Source of the DNA: Bacillota bacterium
GTDB taxonomy: Bacteria; Bacillota; Clostridia; Lachnospirales; Lachnospiraceae
Direction of reading: 5' to 3'
Length of the DNA: 22,718 bases
Assembly (NCBI GenBank): GCA_023409835.1
Contig: JAEYQV010000074.1
Span: 1-22,718, forward strand
Shown here: one piece after another, positions 13,959 through 22,085 of the stretch
Position numbering within the stretch: position 1 is the first letter of the stretch
How the letters are laid out: each line of letters opens with the position of its first letter
Made by a program: the position numbers and the translations under genes
The notes under the pieces: generated by a model
What the model was told of the DNA's origin: nothing
Seen by the model: only the letters and a program-made list of their open reading frames with translations
The model's database searches: none

Positions 13959-15137
13959 TCAGCTTTCATTATTCTCTTTGATATATCTGATTTCATTCTT
14001 TACTACCTCTGGTTTGGATATAACAGCATGCACAAGCCTGTGTACCCAACAAAATGGCAGTAAAAAAGGGACCTTGTTTAGGAAAGGATATAGGCAACGA
14101 ATTTCCTTTTTAGGCAAAAAGATACGTTTCAGGACATAAATAATTTTCGCTTTCTTCCTGTTTCCATACTCTGTTTCCAAATGCTTAATCTGATTATTCA
14201 CCAGATTTTTCACATTACCATATACCCCCAAGGAAATCAACTGTCTCTCCATCTCGCGCAGGTCTTCCGTATATTCCTCCATACCATCAGAGAACCAAAG
14301 CTTGGCCAGCTTCTCAGAGGCTTCAGCAAATTCTAGAAGCTGCAGCTTTGTAAATTCCTGCCGCAGATAAGCTTGATCCAATTTTTCACCATAAAGCCGC
14401 AGGAACAATGCGATATCCATAATGGAACGAATACCACTGCCACACCCATTATAATGCTTCTCAAAGTGTACAATTAAATATATAAAGCAGTCTTCCGGGT
14501 GTAAATAGTAACAATGTGGAATCTTCTTATCAGGTAACGCCTTTTTCCATATGTTTTTATAATAATCATAGTTCTTATTATTCTCACTTAATAAATTACG
14601 ATGAAGCTCCACACCCATATAAGGTGCTTTTTCATAAACATCGTGATTCGAGACATTAAAATGTTCCGAAGTATAACCCAGAGCTTCCATGACAGCTTTC
14701 GCGTCTTTCGCTTTTGATCCATCTATCAGAATATCAATATCCGCCATTTGCCTATAATCTAGCCTTGGATATAATTCCTTCAGGATACATCCCTTCAACG
14801 GAAGAATATCAATCCCCTGTTCTGTAAGCTTCTGTATAATGATATCCCGTTCTCCCAGCTGGGTAATGCTCTGGGTAATATTTCTGTCTGAAATTCTGTT
14901 CCACTTGTCCAGCAAGTCCTGCCGGGGTTTACTTTGTAGCTCCTTCATTGCAGATATCGCCATCGACTCTACAGAGTGGGCTTTCGCAAGATGATAGATT
15001 TCTTCGAAGTCAATGTCCTCCGGCTTTTCATGGGGTACACATCCATTTAGCACACAAGCCAGCAAATGAATCAGATAGCACCCACATTTGTATTGCTTTT
15101 CGTTATTCGCTAAATTCAACTCGTTCACGCATTTCAT
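13959..15137 (-). CDS. Nucleotidyltransferase-family protein (NTP_transf_5 type)
   Basis: A 392-residue protein of the uncharacterised nucleotidyltransferase family. The core signature is LPLKGCILKELYPRLDYRQM followed by ADIDILI (roughly residues 112-138), where the Asp pair is the metal-binding site of the polymerase-beta fold. Downstream are VELHRNLL and the LYLIVHFEKHY-type helical segment. The frame is open to an ATG at 15176, but the ATG at 15137 has AAGGA and GGTGG just before it and overlaps the ABC gene by only 35 bp, so I prefer it. Relatives occur in lasso-peptide and sugar-modifying clusters; in pseudomycoidin-type systems one is reported to glycosylate a phosphorylated peptide. 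Substrate here is unknown. Confidence 0.8.
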   Translation of the reverse strand: MKCVNELNLANNEKQYKCGCYLIHLLACVLNGCVPHEKPEDIDFEEIYHLAKAHSVESMAISAMKELQSKPRQDLLDKWNRISDRNITQSITQLGERDIIIQKLTEQGIDILPLKGCILKELYPRLDYRQMADIDILIDGSKAKDAKAVMEALGYTSEHFNVSNHDVYEKAPYMGVELHRNLLSENNKNYDYYKNIWKKALPDKKIPHCYYLHPEDCFIYLIVHFEKHYNGCGSGIRSIMDIALFLRLYGEKLDQAYLRQEFTKLQLLEFAEASEKLAKLWFSDGMEEYTEDLREMERQLISLGVYGNVKNLVNNQIKHLETEYGNRKKAKIIYVLKRIFLPKKEIRCLYPFLNKVPFLLPFCWVHRLVHAVISKPEVVKNEIRYIKENNES

Positions 15138-16845
15138 TGTCCTTATCCACCACTTTTCCATTTTGAAGCTTTGCAATTCGGTTACATACGAAAAGTGCAG
15201 CCCTCCTATGTGTCACTATAACAACTGTCCTATTTGTAAATTTACGAATATTAATAAGTACCTTCTTTTCTGTCTCTTCATCCAATGCCGAAGTTGCCTC
15301 ATCCAGAAGGAGTACCGGTCGTTCCGAATACACTGCCCGGGCAATTGCAAGCCGCTGGAGCTGGCCTTCTGATAACCCTGCTCCCTTTTCGCCTATGATG
15401 GAATTATAGCCCTGCTCCAGGTGATTGATAAATTCATCTGCACATGCGATTTGACAGGCTTTCTCAATTCTTTCCTGTATAGCGTCCGCTGTATTCCAAA
15501 AGCAGACGGCTTCTTTTATCGTTCCGGACATTAAGTAATTTCCTTGGGGAACATAGGCAAAGAGACTTCTTCCCCCCGTATCCAGCTTAATCCGACTGTT
15601 CTCCCCATAAGCCACTGTTATCCGGCTTTCTTGCTGCTTGGGAGTCAGATCATAGATGGACAATAAAAGCTTTAGGAGGGTACTCTTACCAATTCCCGAG
15701 CCACCCGTAATAGCTATAAAATCACCCTGGTTGATACTAAAATTCATATCGTCAAAAACCTTTATCATGGCAGATGACGTATCTTCGTTATGATAGGAAA
15801 AGCTAATATGCTTCATATCAATGCTTTTTAGTTCCGAACCGATCTTATTCCAATCAACGCTTCTATCGAAAGCTTCCTCCTGCATCATATCAAATTCCAT
15901 TAATCTTCCTACACAAGCCAACATGGAGTAATATTTCGGCAGTAATCCGGATACGCTCATGATAGGATTGCTGATCTGTCCGATCAGCTGTTGAACGGCA
16001 ATTAGAGTTCCATAGCTGACCATACCCCGCGCAATACCAATACCGGACCATAATAAGCCCGCCACATATGCTATATTTATGACAAGAGCGAAGCCAAACT
16101 GAGCTGTATTAGTCAGCCGCTTCTTTCTTAATCTGGCCTCCTTGTGTTGCTGCATTCTATTCATTGACAGATCGGTAGCTTTGTCTTCTGATTGAAAGGA
16201 TCGAATAATCAACAGACTCTCCAGGGCTTCCTGCAAAAAGATTCTTAAGGCTCCATCCTTTTCCCGTACTTCCTTATGCAAGCCTTGTATCTTCTTTCGA
16301 AAAGGAACGGCAAAGATAGTAACAAAAGCAAACCCTATGATAAGTAAAAGTGAAAACCTCCAGTTAAGATATGCAAGGTATAAAAACGCACCCGCAAGCT
16401 TACTAACAATGAAACAAAGCTCCGGAAATACCGTTACCGAGCCAACCGCCACCGTCTCAACATCCGAAGTCAGTCGATTCATCATTTCTCCGGTATGTAA
16501 TTTGCTTAATCCCTTATAATCTCTCGTTAGCAGCATCTGAAAGCTATGGGTTTTTAGCTCATTTTCAATATTAGCGCAGCCTAGCTCCTCCAGATATCTA
16601 TAAATCACGGCCATCAGCATCTGTATCAGAATAATAGCAAATAATATGCCGCACCAAAACAAAACCCTATCCGGCTCACGGGCAATTGCTTTATCCACAA
16701 GGAATCTCATTGCAATTGCAGTTCCCACAGATAAGAGAGCAGAAATGATATTGATACAACAGAGCAAAATAATAATCCATTTATCTTTTTGGACAATAGA
16801 AACCAAGTAACCAATTGGCTGCTTATCTTTTCTTATTCTATTCAT
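15103..16845 (-). CDS. ABC exporter, fused membrane and ATPase domains
   Basis: A 580-residue half-transporter that would dimerise to export a substrate. Residues 20-310 carry the six membrane helices. The ATPase domain has Walker A GGSGIGKST (381-389), signature LSEGQ (491-495), Walker B VLLLDEATS (511-519) and switch His546. There is no N-terminal C39 peptidase domain, so leader removal would need a separate protease such as the S26-like enzyme downstream. It is the first gene of the minus-strand series and is divergent from the MerR gene across 192 bp. Lasso and other RiPP clusters commonly contain such a D-type exporter, although a lipid or glycan substrate cannot be excluded. Confidence 0.88.
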   Translation of the reverse strand: MNRIRKDKQPIGYLVSIVQKDKWIIILLCCINIISALLSVGTAIAMRFLVDKAIAREPDRVLFWCGILFAIILIQMLMAVIYRYLEELGCANIENELKTHSFQMLLTRDYKGLSKLHTGEMMNRLTSDVETVAVGSVTVFPELCFIVSKLAGAFLYLAYLNWRFSLLLIIGFAFVTIFAVPFRKKIQGLHKEVREKDGALRIFLQEALESLLIIRSFQSEDKATDLSMNRMQQHKEARLRKKRLTNTAQFGFALVINIAYVAGLLWSGIGIARGMVSYGTLIAVQQLIGQISNPIMSVSGLLPKYYSMLACVGRLMEFDMMQEEAFDRSVDWNKIGSELKSIDMKHISFSYHNEDTSSAMIKVFDDMNFSINQGDFIAITGGSGIGKSTLLKLLLSIYDLTPKQQESRITVAYGENSRIKLDTGGRSLFAYVPQGNYLMSGTIKEAVCFWNTADAIQERIEKACQIACADEFINHLEQGYNSIIGEKGAGLSEGQLQRLAIARAVYSERPVLLLDEATSALDEETEKKVLINIRKFTNRTVVIVTHRRAALFVCNRIAKLQNGKVVDKDNEMRERVEFSE

Positions 16846-16931
16846 TCGTTCCCAACAGCTTCTCCATACTTAATCTTAATTCATATAAGACCCAGCGCAT
16901 TCCTAAGATATATGAGCGACTTTAAACCCTT

Positions 16932-17011
16932 CTATTAATAGTGCCATTATAATCCATTCTTGTCGAATTTTGGCTTATATGCTATACTTAACATACACCG
17001 TCCATTAATGG
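16932..17011. promoter_or_regulatory. Divergent control region with two ATTAAT-centred palindromes
   Basis: CTATTAATAG (16932-16941) and CCATTAATGG (17002-17011) are perfect 10-bp palindromes with the same ATTAAT centre, 70 bp apart. One lies just downstream of the MerR-gene promoter and one upstream of it, on the exporter side. They are candidate binding sites for one dimeric regulator acting on both genes. Confidence 0.4.
16960..16988 (+). promoter_or_regulatory. Promoter of the MerR gene
   Basis: TTGTCG (16960-16965), a 17-bp spacer and TATACT (16983-16988) give a good sigma-A promoter. The spacer is the ordinary 17 bp, not the 19-20 bp stretched spacer of promoters activated by MerR proteins. 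Confidence 0.75.
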
Positions 17012-17037
17012 TCGTGTCAAGAAAAAAGGAGCTTGGT

Positions 17038-17808
17038 ATGAGTGAGTCAAGTGATAAACTGTTTCAAATCGGAGAAGTAACCAAGGCCCTCGGCGTTACA
17101 CGTAAGATGATCTTGAATTATGAGGAATTGGGCTTGTTGACACCAGCATACAAGAATGCTCACAGCGGCTATCGTTATTACTCCGCCGACAATATGGTGC
17201 ATATCCGAAATATCCGTCTACTGCAGGATCTTGGCTTGTCTCTAAGCGAAGTCCATGCTTATTTTGAAAATATTGATAACCTGGGTGAACAGATTGATCG
17301 TCTGGTGCAGCTGCGTAATCAGCTAAATCAGTACATCTGGGAGCTGCAGCTCAGAAAGAGGAAGCTGAGAGAGATGGAGGTGAACCGCGTTACACTGCCG
17401 TCGTTTACAGCCTATTGCCTTCCCTTTCGGAATGTCAACCTGGCTGAGAAAACGGCAGGGCTTCGCAATGCCTATATTACGGCTATAAAGAACTATCAGA
17501 TAGATGTGAAAAGCAAAATGTGCATTGAAATAACTACTCATTCCGAGGGTAGCGGACACTATATCATACCGGTCGTATCTGGCAGCCGTGGCGAGAATAT
17601 ACGTATATTTCCGGAGACAGAGGCCATTTGTATCTATTACCGCGGACCCTACGAAGATTTCCCCACTGTGTATACCCGGTTGCTGCGTTATGCCAAAGAC
17701 TACGGTTTGATACCCGGGAACAGTTTCCGTAACATCTTCATGGAGGGTCCTCCCACCCACGGGGACAACAAGGACTGTTATATTACACAGGTGGCATTGT
17801 TACTATAA
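17038..17808 (+). CDS. MerR-family regulator with GyrI-like effector domain
   Basis: A 256-residue transcription factor. Residues 8-75 are the MerR winged helix (FQIGEVTKALGVTRKMILNY, then GYRYYS and the second helix pair). Residues 80-115 form the dimerisation coiled coil. The C-terminal half resembles GyrI-like/BmrR-type small-molecule domains, with EAICIYYRGPYEDF and a closing CYITQVALLL strand. Such proteins usually activate efflux or resistance genes after binding a drug or lipophilic compound. The frame extends to a TTG at 16960, but that codon lies in the -35 box; AAAGGAG 6 nt ahead of the ATG at 17038 fixes the start. The divergent ABC exporter is the obvious candidate target. Confidence 0.88.
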   Translation: MSESSDKLFQIGEVTKALGVTRKMILNYEELGLLTPAYKNAHSGYRYYSADNMVHIRNIRLLQDLGLSLSEVHAYFENIDNLGEQIDRLVQLRNQLNQYIWELQLRKRKLREMEVNRVTLPSFTAYCLPFRNVNLAEKTAGLRNAYITAIKNYQIDVKSKMCIEITTHSEGSGHYIIPVVSGSRGENIRIFPETEAICIYYRGPYEDFPTVYTRLLRYAKDYGLIPGNSFRNIFMEGPPTHGDNKDCYITQVALLL

Positions 17809-17884
17809 ACGTAATTTGAACGATTAACTTTTCACTGTCATAGGTGGTAAACTTATTCCGTGACCTTCACCCTAGTAAACGAAA

Positions 17885-17918
17885 ACGGGAAAGCCTTATA
17901 ATAATCAGACTTTCCCGT
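17885..17918. terminator. Terminator between the MerR and oxidase genes
   Basis: ACGGGAAAG (17885-17893) pairs perfectly with CTTTCCCGT (17910-17918) around a 16-nt loop. A T4 run follows on the minus side and a weaker T-rich stretch on the plus side. It serves two convergent genes. Confidence 0.65.
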
Positions 17919-17953
17919 CATTATTGCTTAGCCCGGGGCTACGTTCAAATAGG

Positions 17954-17990
17954 CTATATCATTAGCAAGTAAAGTCTACATATGATATAG
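17954..17990. other. AT-rich inverted repeat after the oxidase gene
   Basis: CTATATCAT (17954-17962) and ATGATATAG (17982-17990) are perfect 9-bp inverted arms with a 19-nt loop. There is no T run, so termination is unlikely; it may stabilise the 3' end of the oxidase mRNA. Confidence 0.4.
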
Positions 17991-18044
17991 ACATGGAAGT
18001 ACAAGGGCATAAAAATTTATTCCTCTATTACTTTTTACTAAAGT

Positions 18045-21000
18045 TTATTTTTTATAGCCCTTTATGAATTTATCATACAAGTTCTTACATTTGCATTTGA
18101 TCGAACTCTTTGTAACTCGGAAGATTCCCCACATTCCAGATTCAACATCCCATTTTAATGATCCGGAGCGATATAGATAATCTCCGGGGTTGGAGGCATT
18201 ATCAATCAGCTCCATATTGTAGGCGCTTCCAATACTAATAGCTCCTTGCGACGGGATCACTCTCGACTTAGGGTCCTTTTGCTGTTCTCTCCACATATGA
18301 CCATGGATTCCAAATCCTACGTTTCTCGGTTTATCAGCAGGCATCAAAGTACGGAAAATTACACGTTCTCCGGAATGAGCCGTAAATAACGGCGTTGCCG
18401 GGTCACCATGCTTCTTACTGCTAAAGATTTCTGATATTTTATTATTTTTCTTTAATCTATTATAAAATCGCTCTGACCGGTAATTATATCCTTTCTCTCC
18501 TGTATCCTCCGGATCAACAGCATCATGTGCACCGGGTTCTTCATGACCTGGCCCTTCATGACCTGCTCCTGGATTTATCTCTGCATTCCCTGCTGTTTTA
18601 ATCAGTTTTCCATCCACATCAAGCAAACGAATTCCGTTTTGTATGAATACCACAAACTCTCTATAACTTTTGATTTTTGGTGCAGTAATAACTACTTGTT
18701 CTTCATAATCTCCATTGCCAAGATACATATGCTTATGCCATTTTGCTCCCCTTGGTTCTATTATGATTGCTCCAAACAGCCCATGATATCTATGATTGCG
18801 CAAATCACCAAAGGACTGCAATCCACAGGTTCCATATTCCTTATCCGCATACCACAGGTATTTCTTACTTTCACCAGGTCCTACCGTTTGATCCACTTTA
18901 TTATTTCCTACATTGACACCGGAATAATTTATATTGTCATATTTTAAAAACTGTGGATTAATTGAGACGCGATTGGAAGGCTTGTGCTTTTTATCCAAGG
19001 GAACAATCGGATAGTCATGGAAAGGTACCGGATGATCAAGCTTATTATGCAAAGTCACTTCAATCCAGTCCCCTTCATTCGCCCTTAAAATAAGTGGCTT
19101 TGGCTGTTTCTTCCCACTTAATACGTTTTTCATCTCTTTTAACGGAACAAATAATAATCCATCCGGATCATGATCTCCATATTTATTATACTGAATATCC
19201 TTTTGAATCGCTGCTATCTCATATTTTCGTATCACAGCACCTTTACCCGGCTGCAGGGGATAAGGTGTATTGTTTTTTTCCTTCTTCAAAGGAAGCAAAG
19301 ATTTTTGAGGCTTATCATATGCCCGGATTATTCCCCATAACCCTAACCATACATCATCTATGCCTCCATAGTAATACAGATAATCTCCACTTCCATAGGG
19401 CTCGTCAATTCTCAAATTGAAAGCCTCTGATATACCAATGGTCTGGGATGAGGCATAAGGCGACAGCTTATCATCAAGTTCTCTTTTCCATGACATTCCC
19501 ACAATATTAAAAGCATGCTGTTCCTCATGGGCACCATCAAGCAAGCGAAGCACCATTTCATCATCGGGATACGTTTCCAGGATTGGTGTTGCCGGGTCCT
19601 TATGAAGATCGGAACTAAAAATATAAGCCGGGTCATCCTTATTCCCTAATCGCTCTCTCATTGGTTCTGCTCTATAGTTAATACCCATAACACCCGGGTC
19701 TTCATCGGATCCCGGAACAGGTGGCGGATTCAAGGGTTTACCGTCTTTATCGAAAAGTAATGCGAAGTCATGAACAAATAATGCAAATTCCCGGAATGCA
19801 CTTCCGTCTGCTTTTCGGATCACTGCTTTCGTTCCACTTTTTATCTTCTCTCCGGTATGAATATCATGGAAGGTGGAACCTGCCGGTTCTATAATCAATG
19901 CTCCAAACACACCATGTTGTTGATGGGAATTGGCAAAGAGATGATCATGGAAGAAGACGGTATGCAATTCCTCATTTGCATAAAAACGTTCGATTAAGGT
20001 TTCATATCGCCTTGCCCCGGCGATATTATTATACCCATTGCTTCCTCCATCAGAAACGATGGTATCAAACTTCACTAAATGGATATGGTAACCGGCAATA
20101 TCCGTTTTTGTTTCTAATTGAAATGCACTACCTTTAAGAATTTCCGGTAGTAGATTCGTAAGACGAATCTCAATGCAGTCACCTGCATTCGCTCTTATTA
20201 CCAATGGTTCCGCTTTAATGAGTCCCTTTTCCACTTTACTTACATAGGCATCTAGCCCGCCATGCTTTACCAAGTCCTCTTTTAATACAAAAAATCTACC
20301 CTGTGGATCGTTCCAGCCATAACTATTGTATATTACTTTGGCCTGAACAAGAGCTAATTCAAATACTATAATTTTACAGTCCTTTATGCATGGACAGCTT
20401 CTTGAATATAGTGCACCCGGAGCATAGCCCTTCACAAAGTTTGCTTTTTCCAAATCGGTCGGATTTATTTTATTCTTCCCTTCCGGTGATAAAATTCCTA
20501 GCGGAGGCTGTAACGGCCTAGTTCCTGAGGTACCCTTAATAAATTTATAAAATCCCGGATGGTCCTTGTCTTTCTTCGGTGGTATCGGTCTGTCTTTTAA
20601 TGGCTTCAGTGCTTTTACGGGGGTTTTATCCGGGTATTCTCCGGTGCCATCTTCCAATCTATCAAATACTCTCCATAAACTCCACATACCTTCATGAAAA
20701 TGGGGGCAAAGATGGCAGTGCCAGATTGCATCCCCTATCATACCATTTAAGCTGCCCGCACCATAAAGAATATCAAAGGTATAACATTCCTGCGGACTGA
20801 TGGATTGCGAATCAATAATTGTTGAATTAGGATTATCCGGCTCTAATCTCCATTGATGATTATGAAGATGGAATACATGGGTTTCCTTAATCCCACCATG
20901 TATTAATCTGATTTTAGCCGGGTCACCTACATATGCCCTTAATATTTCAGGGGCAGGATCTCCATATGGCCACGAGCTCATGGAAATATCCTCCCCTATA

Positions 21001-21773
21001 ATCGGGAGATGATGAGGCATATCTGCCGGTGGAATGGTACCGGCATCCCGATTCCGCATCGGTTCTGCACGGTAGCTGATACCAGTCGTTCCTGCGGGAA
21101 GACCGGTATGCGGATCTGTCGGTACCTTTCCGTCTTTATCTTTTATCTCTAATTCATCATGAAAGAAAATTGCATATTCACGAAAGCTTTTCTCTTTCGG
21201 ATGATATATATCTGCAAATAGTCCACTTTCTAATGGTTTCCCTGTGATTGGATCAAGCCAGGTTGATCCTGACTTTTCTATAATAATTGCTCCAAACAGA
21301 CCATGTACATTCGTCCCTTCTTCACTACTTCTTGTGTCTGCCATATCACTGAATAAATAAACTCCTTCTTTCTCAGCATACCATTTATAAGTAATCTGCT
21401 TAGAAGCTGTAGTATCCGGATTCATCCCCACAAATGCACCATCTGAGGTTGTTACATCATAAGAAAGACCTTGAACATGCATTGATACGTTTTGATCTAG
21501 TGAATTATATAAATTTACAACGATTTTATCACCTACATTAGCACGTAATACAAGTGGTCTTACTTCTTCATATGGCTGTGGTATCTCTTTCTTGAAGTAT
21601 TCCAAAGCTTTTGTCTTAATTCTGCTTGCATCCTTTTTTAGAACATACAAAAGACCATTGGGATCGTGATCTCCATATTTGTTATATACAATCGGTATGG
21701 ATATTACCTCTATTTCAAACTCTCGAACTGTCTGCTTCTTAGAATCGTCAAATAACCCCATAATATTCGCCAC
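18045..21773 (-). CDS. Six-cupredoxin-domain multicopper oxidase (MnxG-like architecture)
   Basis: A 1242-residue copper oxidase built from three tandem two-domain units of about 400 residues. The units open with related segments: VYNKYGDHDPNGLL (near residue 28), IYNSYGWNDPQGRF (near 479) and QYNKYGDHDPDGLL (near 859). Copper ligands are limited to two places. HVFHLHNHQW (about 298) and WHCHLCPHFHEGM (about 350) carry the type 1 Cys/His/Met and half of the trinuclear cluster; GYHIHLVKFD (about 559) and FFHDHLFANSHQQHG (about 607) give the other half. The first and third units' remaining domains have lost HxH motifs. Size and layout recall manganese oxidases such as MnxG. No signal peptide is visible. 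Cys-rich SCPCIKDC and KCKCK segments lie in a linker and near the C-terminus. AAGGTGG precedes the ATG by 6 nt. The substrate is inferred only. Confidence 0.87.
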   Translation of the reverse strand: MANIMGLFDDSKKQTVREFEIEVISIPIVYNKYGDHDPNGLLYVLKKDASRIKTKALEYFKKEIPQPYEEVRPLVLRANVGDKIVVNLYNSLDQNVSMHVQGLSYDVTTSDGAFVGMNPDTTASKQITYKWYAEKEGVYLFSDMADTRSSEEGTNVHGLFGAIIIEKSGSTWLDPITGKPLESGLFADIYHPKEKSFREYAIFFHDELEIKDKDGKVPTDPHTGLPAGTTGISYRAEPMRNRDAGTIPPADMPHHLPIIGEDISMSSWPYGDPAPEILRAYVGDPAKIRLIHGGIKETHVFHLHNHQWRLEPDNPNSTIIDSQSISPQECYTFDILYGAGSLNGMIGDAIWHCHLCPHFHEGMWSLWRVFDRLEDGTGEYPDKTPVKALKPLKDRPIPPKKDKDHPGFYKFIKGTSGTRPLQPPLGILSPEGKNKINPTDLEKANFVKGYAPGALYSRSCPCIKDCKIIVFELALVQAKVIYNSYGWNDPQGRFFVLKEDLVKHGGLDAYVSKVEKGLIKAEPLVIRANAGDCIEIRLTNLLPEILKGSAFQLETKTDIAGYHIHLVKFDTIVSDGGSNGYNNIAGARRYETLIERFYANEELHTVFFHDHLFANSHQQHGVFGALIIEPAGSTFHDIHTGEKIKSGTKAVIRKADGSAFREFALFVHDFALLFDKDGKPLNPPPVPGSDEDPGVMGINYRAEPMRERLGNKDDPAYIFSSDLHKDPATPILETYPDDEMVLRLLDGAHEEQHAFNIVGMSWKRELDDKLSPYASSQTIGISEAFNLRIDEPYGSGDYLYYYGGIDDVWLGLWGIIRAYDKPQKSLLPLKKEKNNTPYPLQPGKGAVIRKYEIAAIQKDIQYNKYGDHDPDGLLFVPLKEMKNVLSGKKQPKPLILRANEGDWIEVTLHNKLDHPVPFHDYPIVPLDKKHKPSNRVSINPQFLKYDNINYSGVNVGNNKVDQTVGPGESKKYLWYADKEYGTCGLQSFGDLRNHRYHGLFGAIIIEPRGAKWHKHMYLGNGDYEEQVVITAPKIKSYREFVVFIQNGIRLLDVDGKLIKTAGNAEINPGAGHEGPGHEEPGAHDAVDPEDTGEKGYNYRSERFYNRLKKNNKISEIFSSKKHGDPATPLFTAHSGERVIFRTLMPADKPRNVGFGIHGHMWREQQKDPKSRVIPSQGAISIGSAYNMELIDNASNPGDYLYRSGSLKWDVESGMWGIFRVTKSSIKCKCKNLYDKFIKGYKK

Positions 21774-21787
21774 CTTTTTCTTATATT

Positions 21788-21811
21788 ATAAAGAATATTA
21801 ATACTCTTTAT
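21788..21811. promoter_or_regulatory. 24-bp near-perfect palindrome upstream of the oxidase
   Basis: Arms ATAAAGA (21788-21794) and TCTTTAT (21805-21811) flank a palindromic centre TATTAATA (21796-21803); only the A/C pair between arm and centre fails. It lies 14 bp upstream of the oxidase ATG, just before its ribosome binding site. A repressor operator is the simplest reading, though an mRNA hairpin is also possible. It does not match the CopY (TACAnnTGTA) box. Confidence 0.6.
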
Positions 21812-21960
21812 TTAATATATGGAAAAATAGTCTAACTGTGTCACATACAAGCAAAACTGATCGATAGCTACAGATACATTAACTTCAAGGTCAATAACGT
21901 TATAGTTCTTCTAAAACAGAACCTATTTTAATAGAAGTAAGGCTTTGGTATACAAATACA

Positions 21961-21990
21961 TTGGTATTAAGCAAATATGTAATGTATAAT
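21961..21990 (+). promoter_or_regulatory. Promoter of the right-edge lipoprotein gene
   Basis: TTGGTA (21961-21966), an 18-bp spacer and TATAAT (21985-21990). The expected start is near 21997, giving a leader of about 90 nt. Elsewhere, bases 21812-21960 hold only a short palindrome ATAACGTTAT (21894-21903). Confidence 0.6.
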
Positions 21991-22027
21991 ATTACCATGC
22001 AAATAATTCGTCATAGTTTACAAGCGC

Positions 22028-22067
22028 TTAACTGCGCTAACAGTTAATACCATTTTACAATTGTAAA
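22028..22067 (+). promoter_or_regulatory. Leader palindromes, BlaI-like operator
   Basis: TTAACTG (22028-22034) and CAGTTAA (22041-22047) form an inverted repeat with a 6-bp spacer. Directly after, TTTACAATTGTAAA (22054-22067) is a perfect 14-bp palindrome. Its TTACA...TGTAA layout is that of BlaI/MecI-type operators. Both lie between the promoter and the AAGGAGGG ribosome binding site (22071-22078). Confidence 0.5.
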
Positions 22068-22085
22068 GTAAAGGAGGGATTTAAA

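Noticed and set aside
8923..16845. Complete lasso-peptide cluster
   Set aside because: No asparagine-synthetase-like cyclase and no transglutaminase-like protease in the window; the peptide does not show a normal lasso core pattern.
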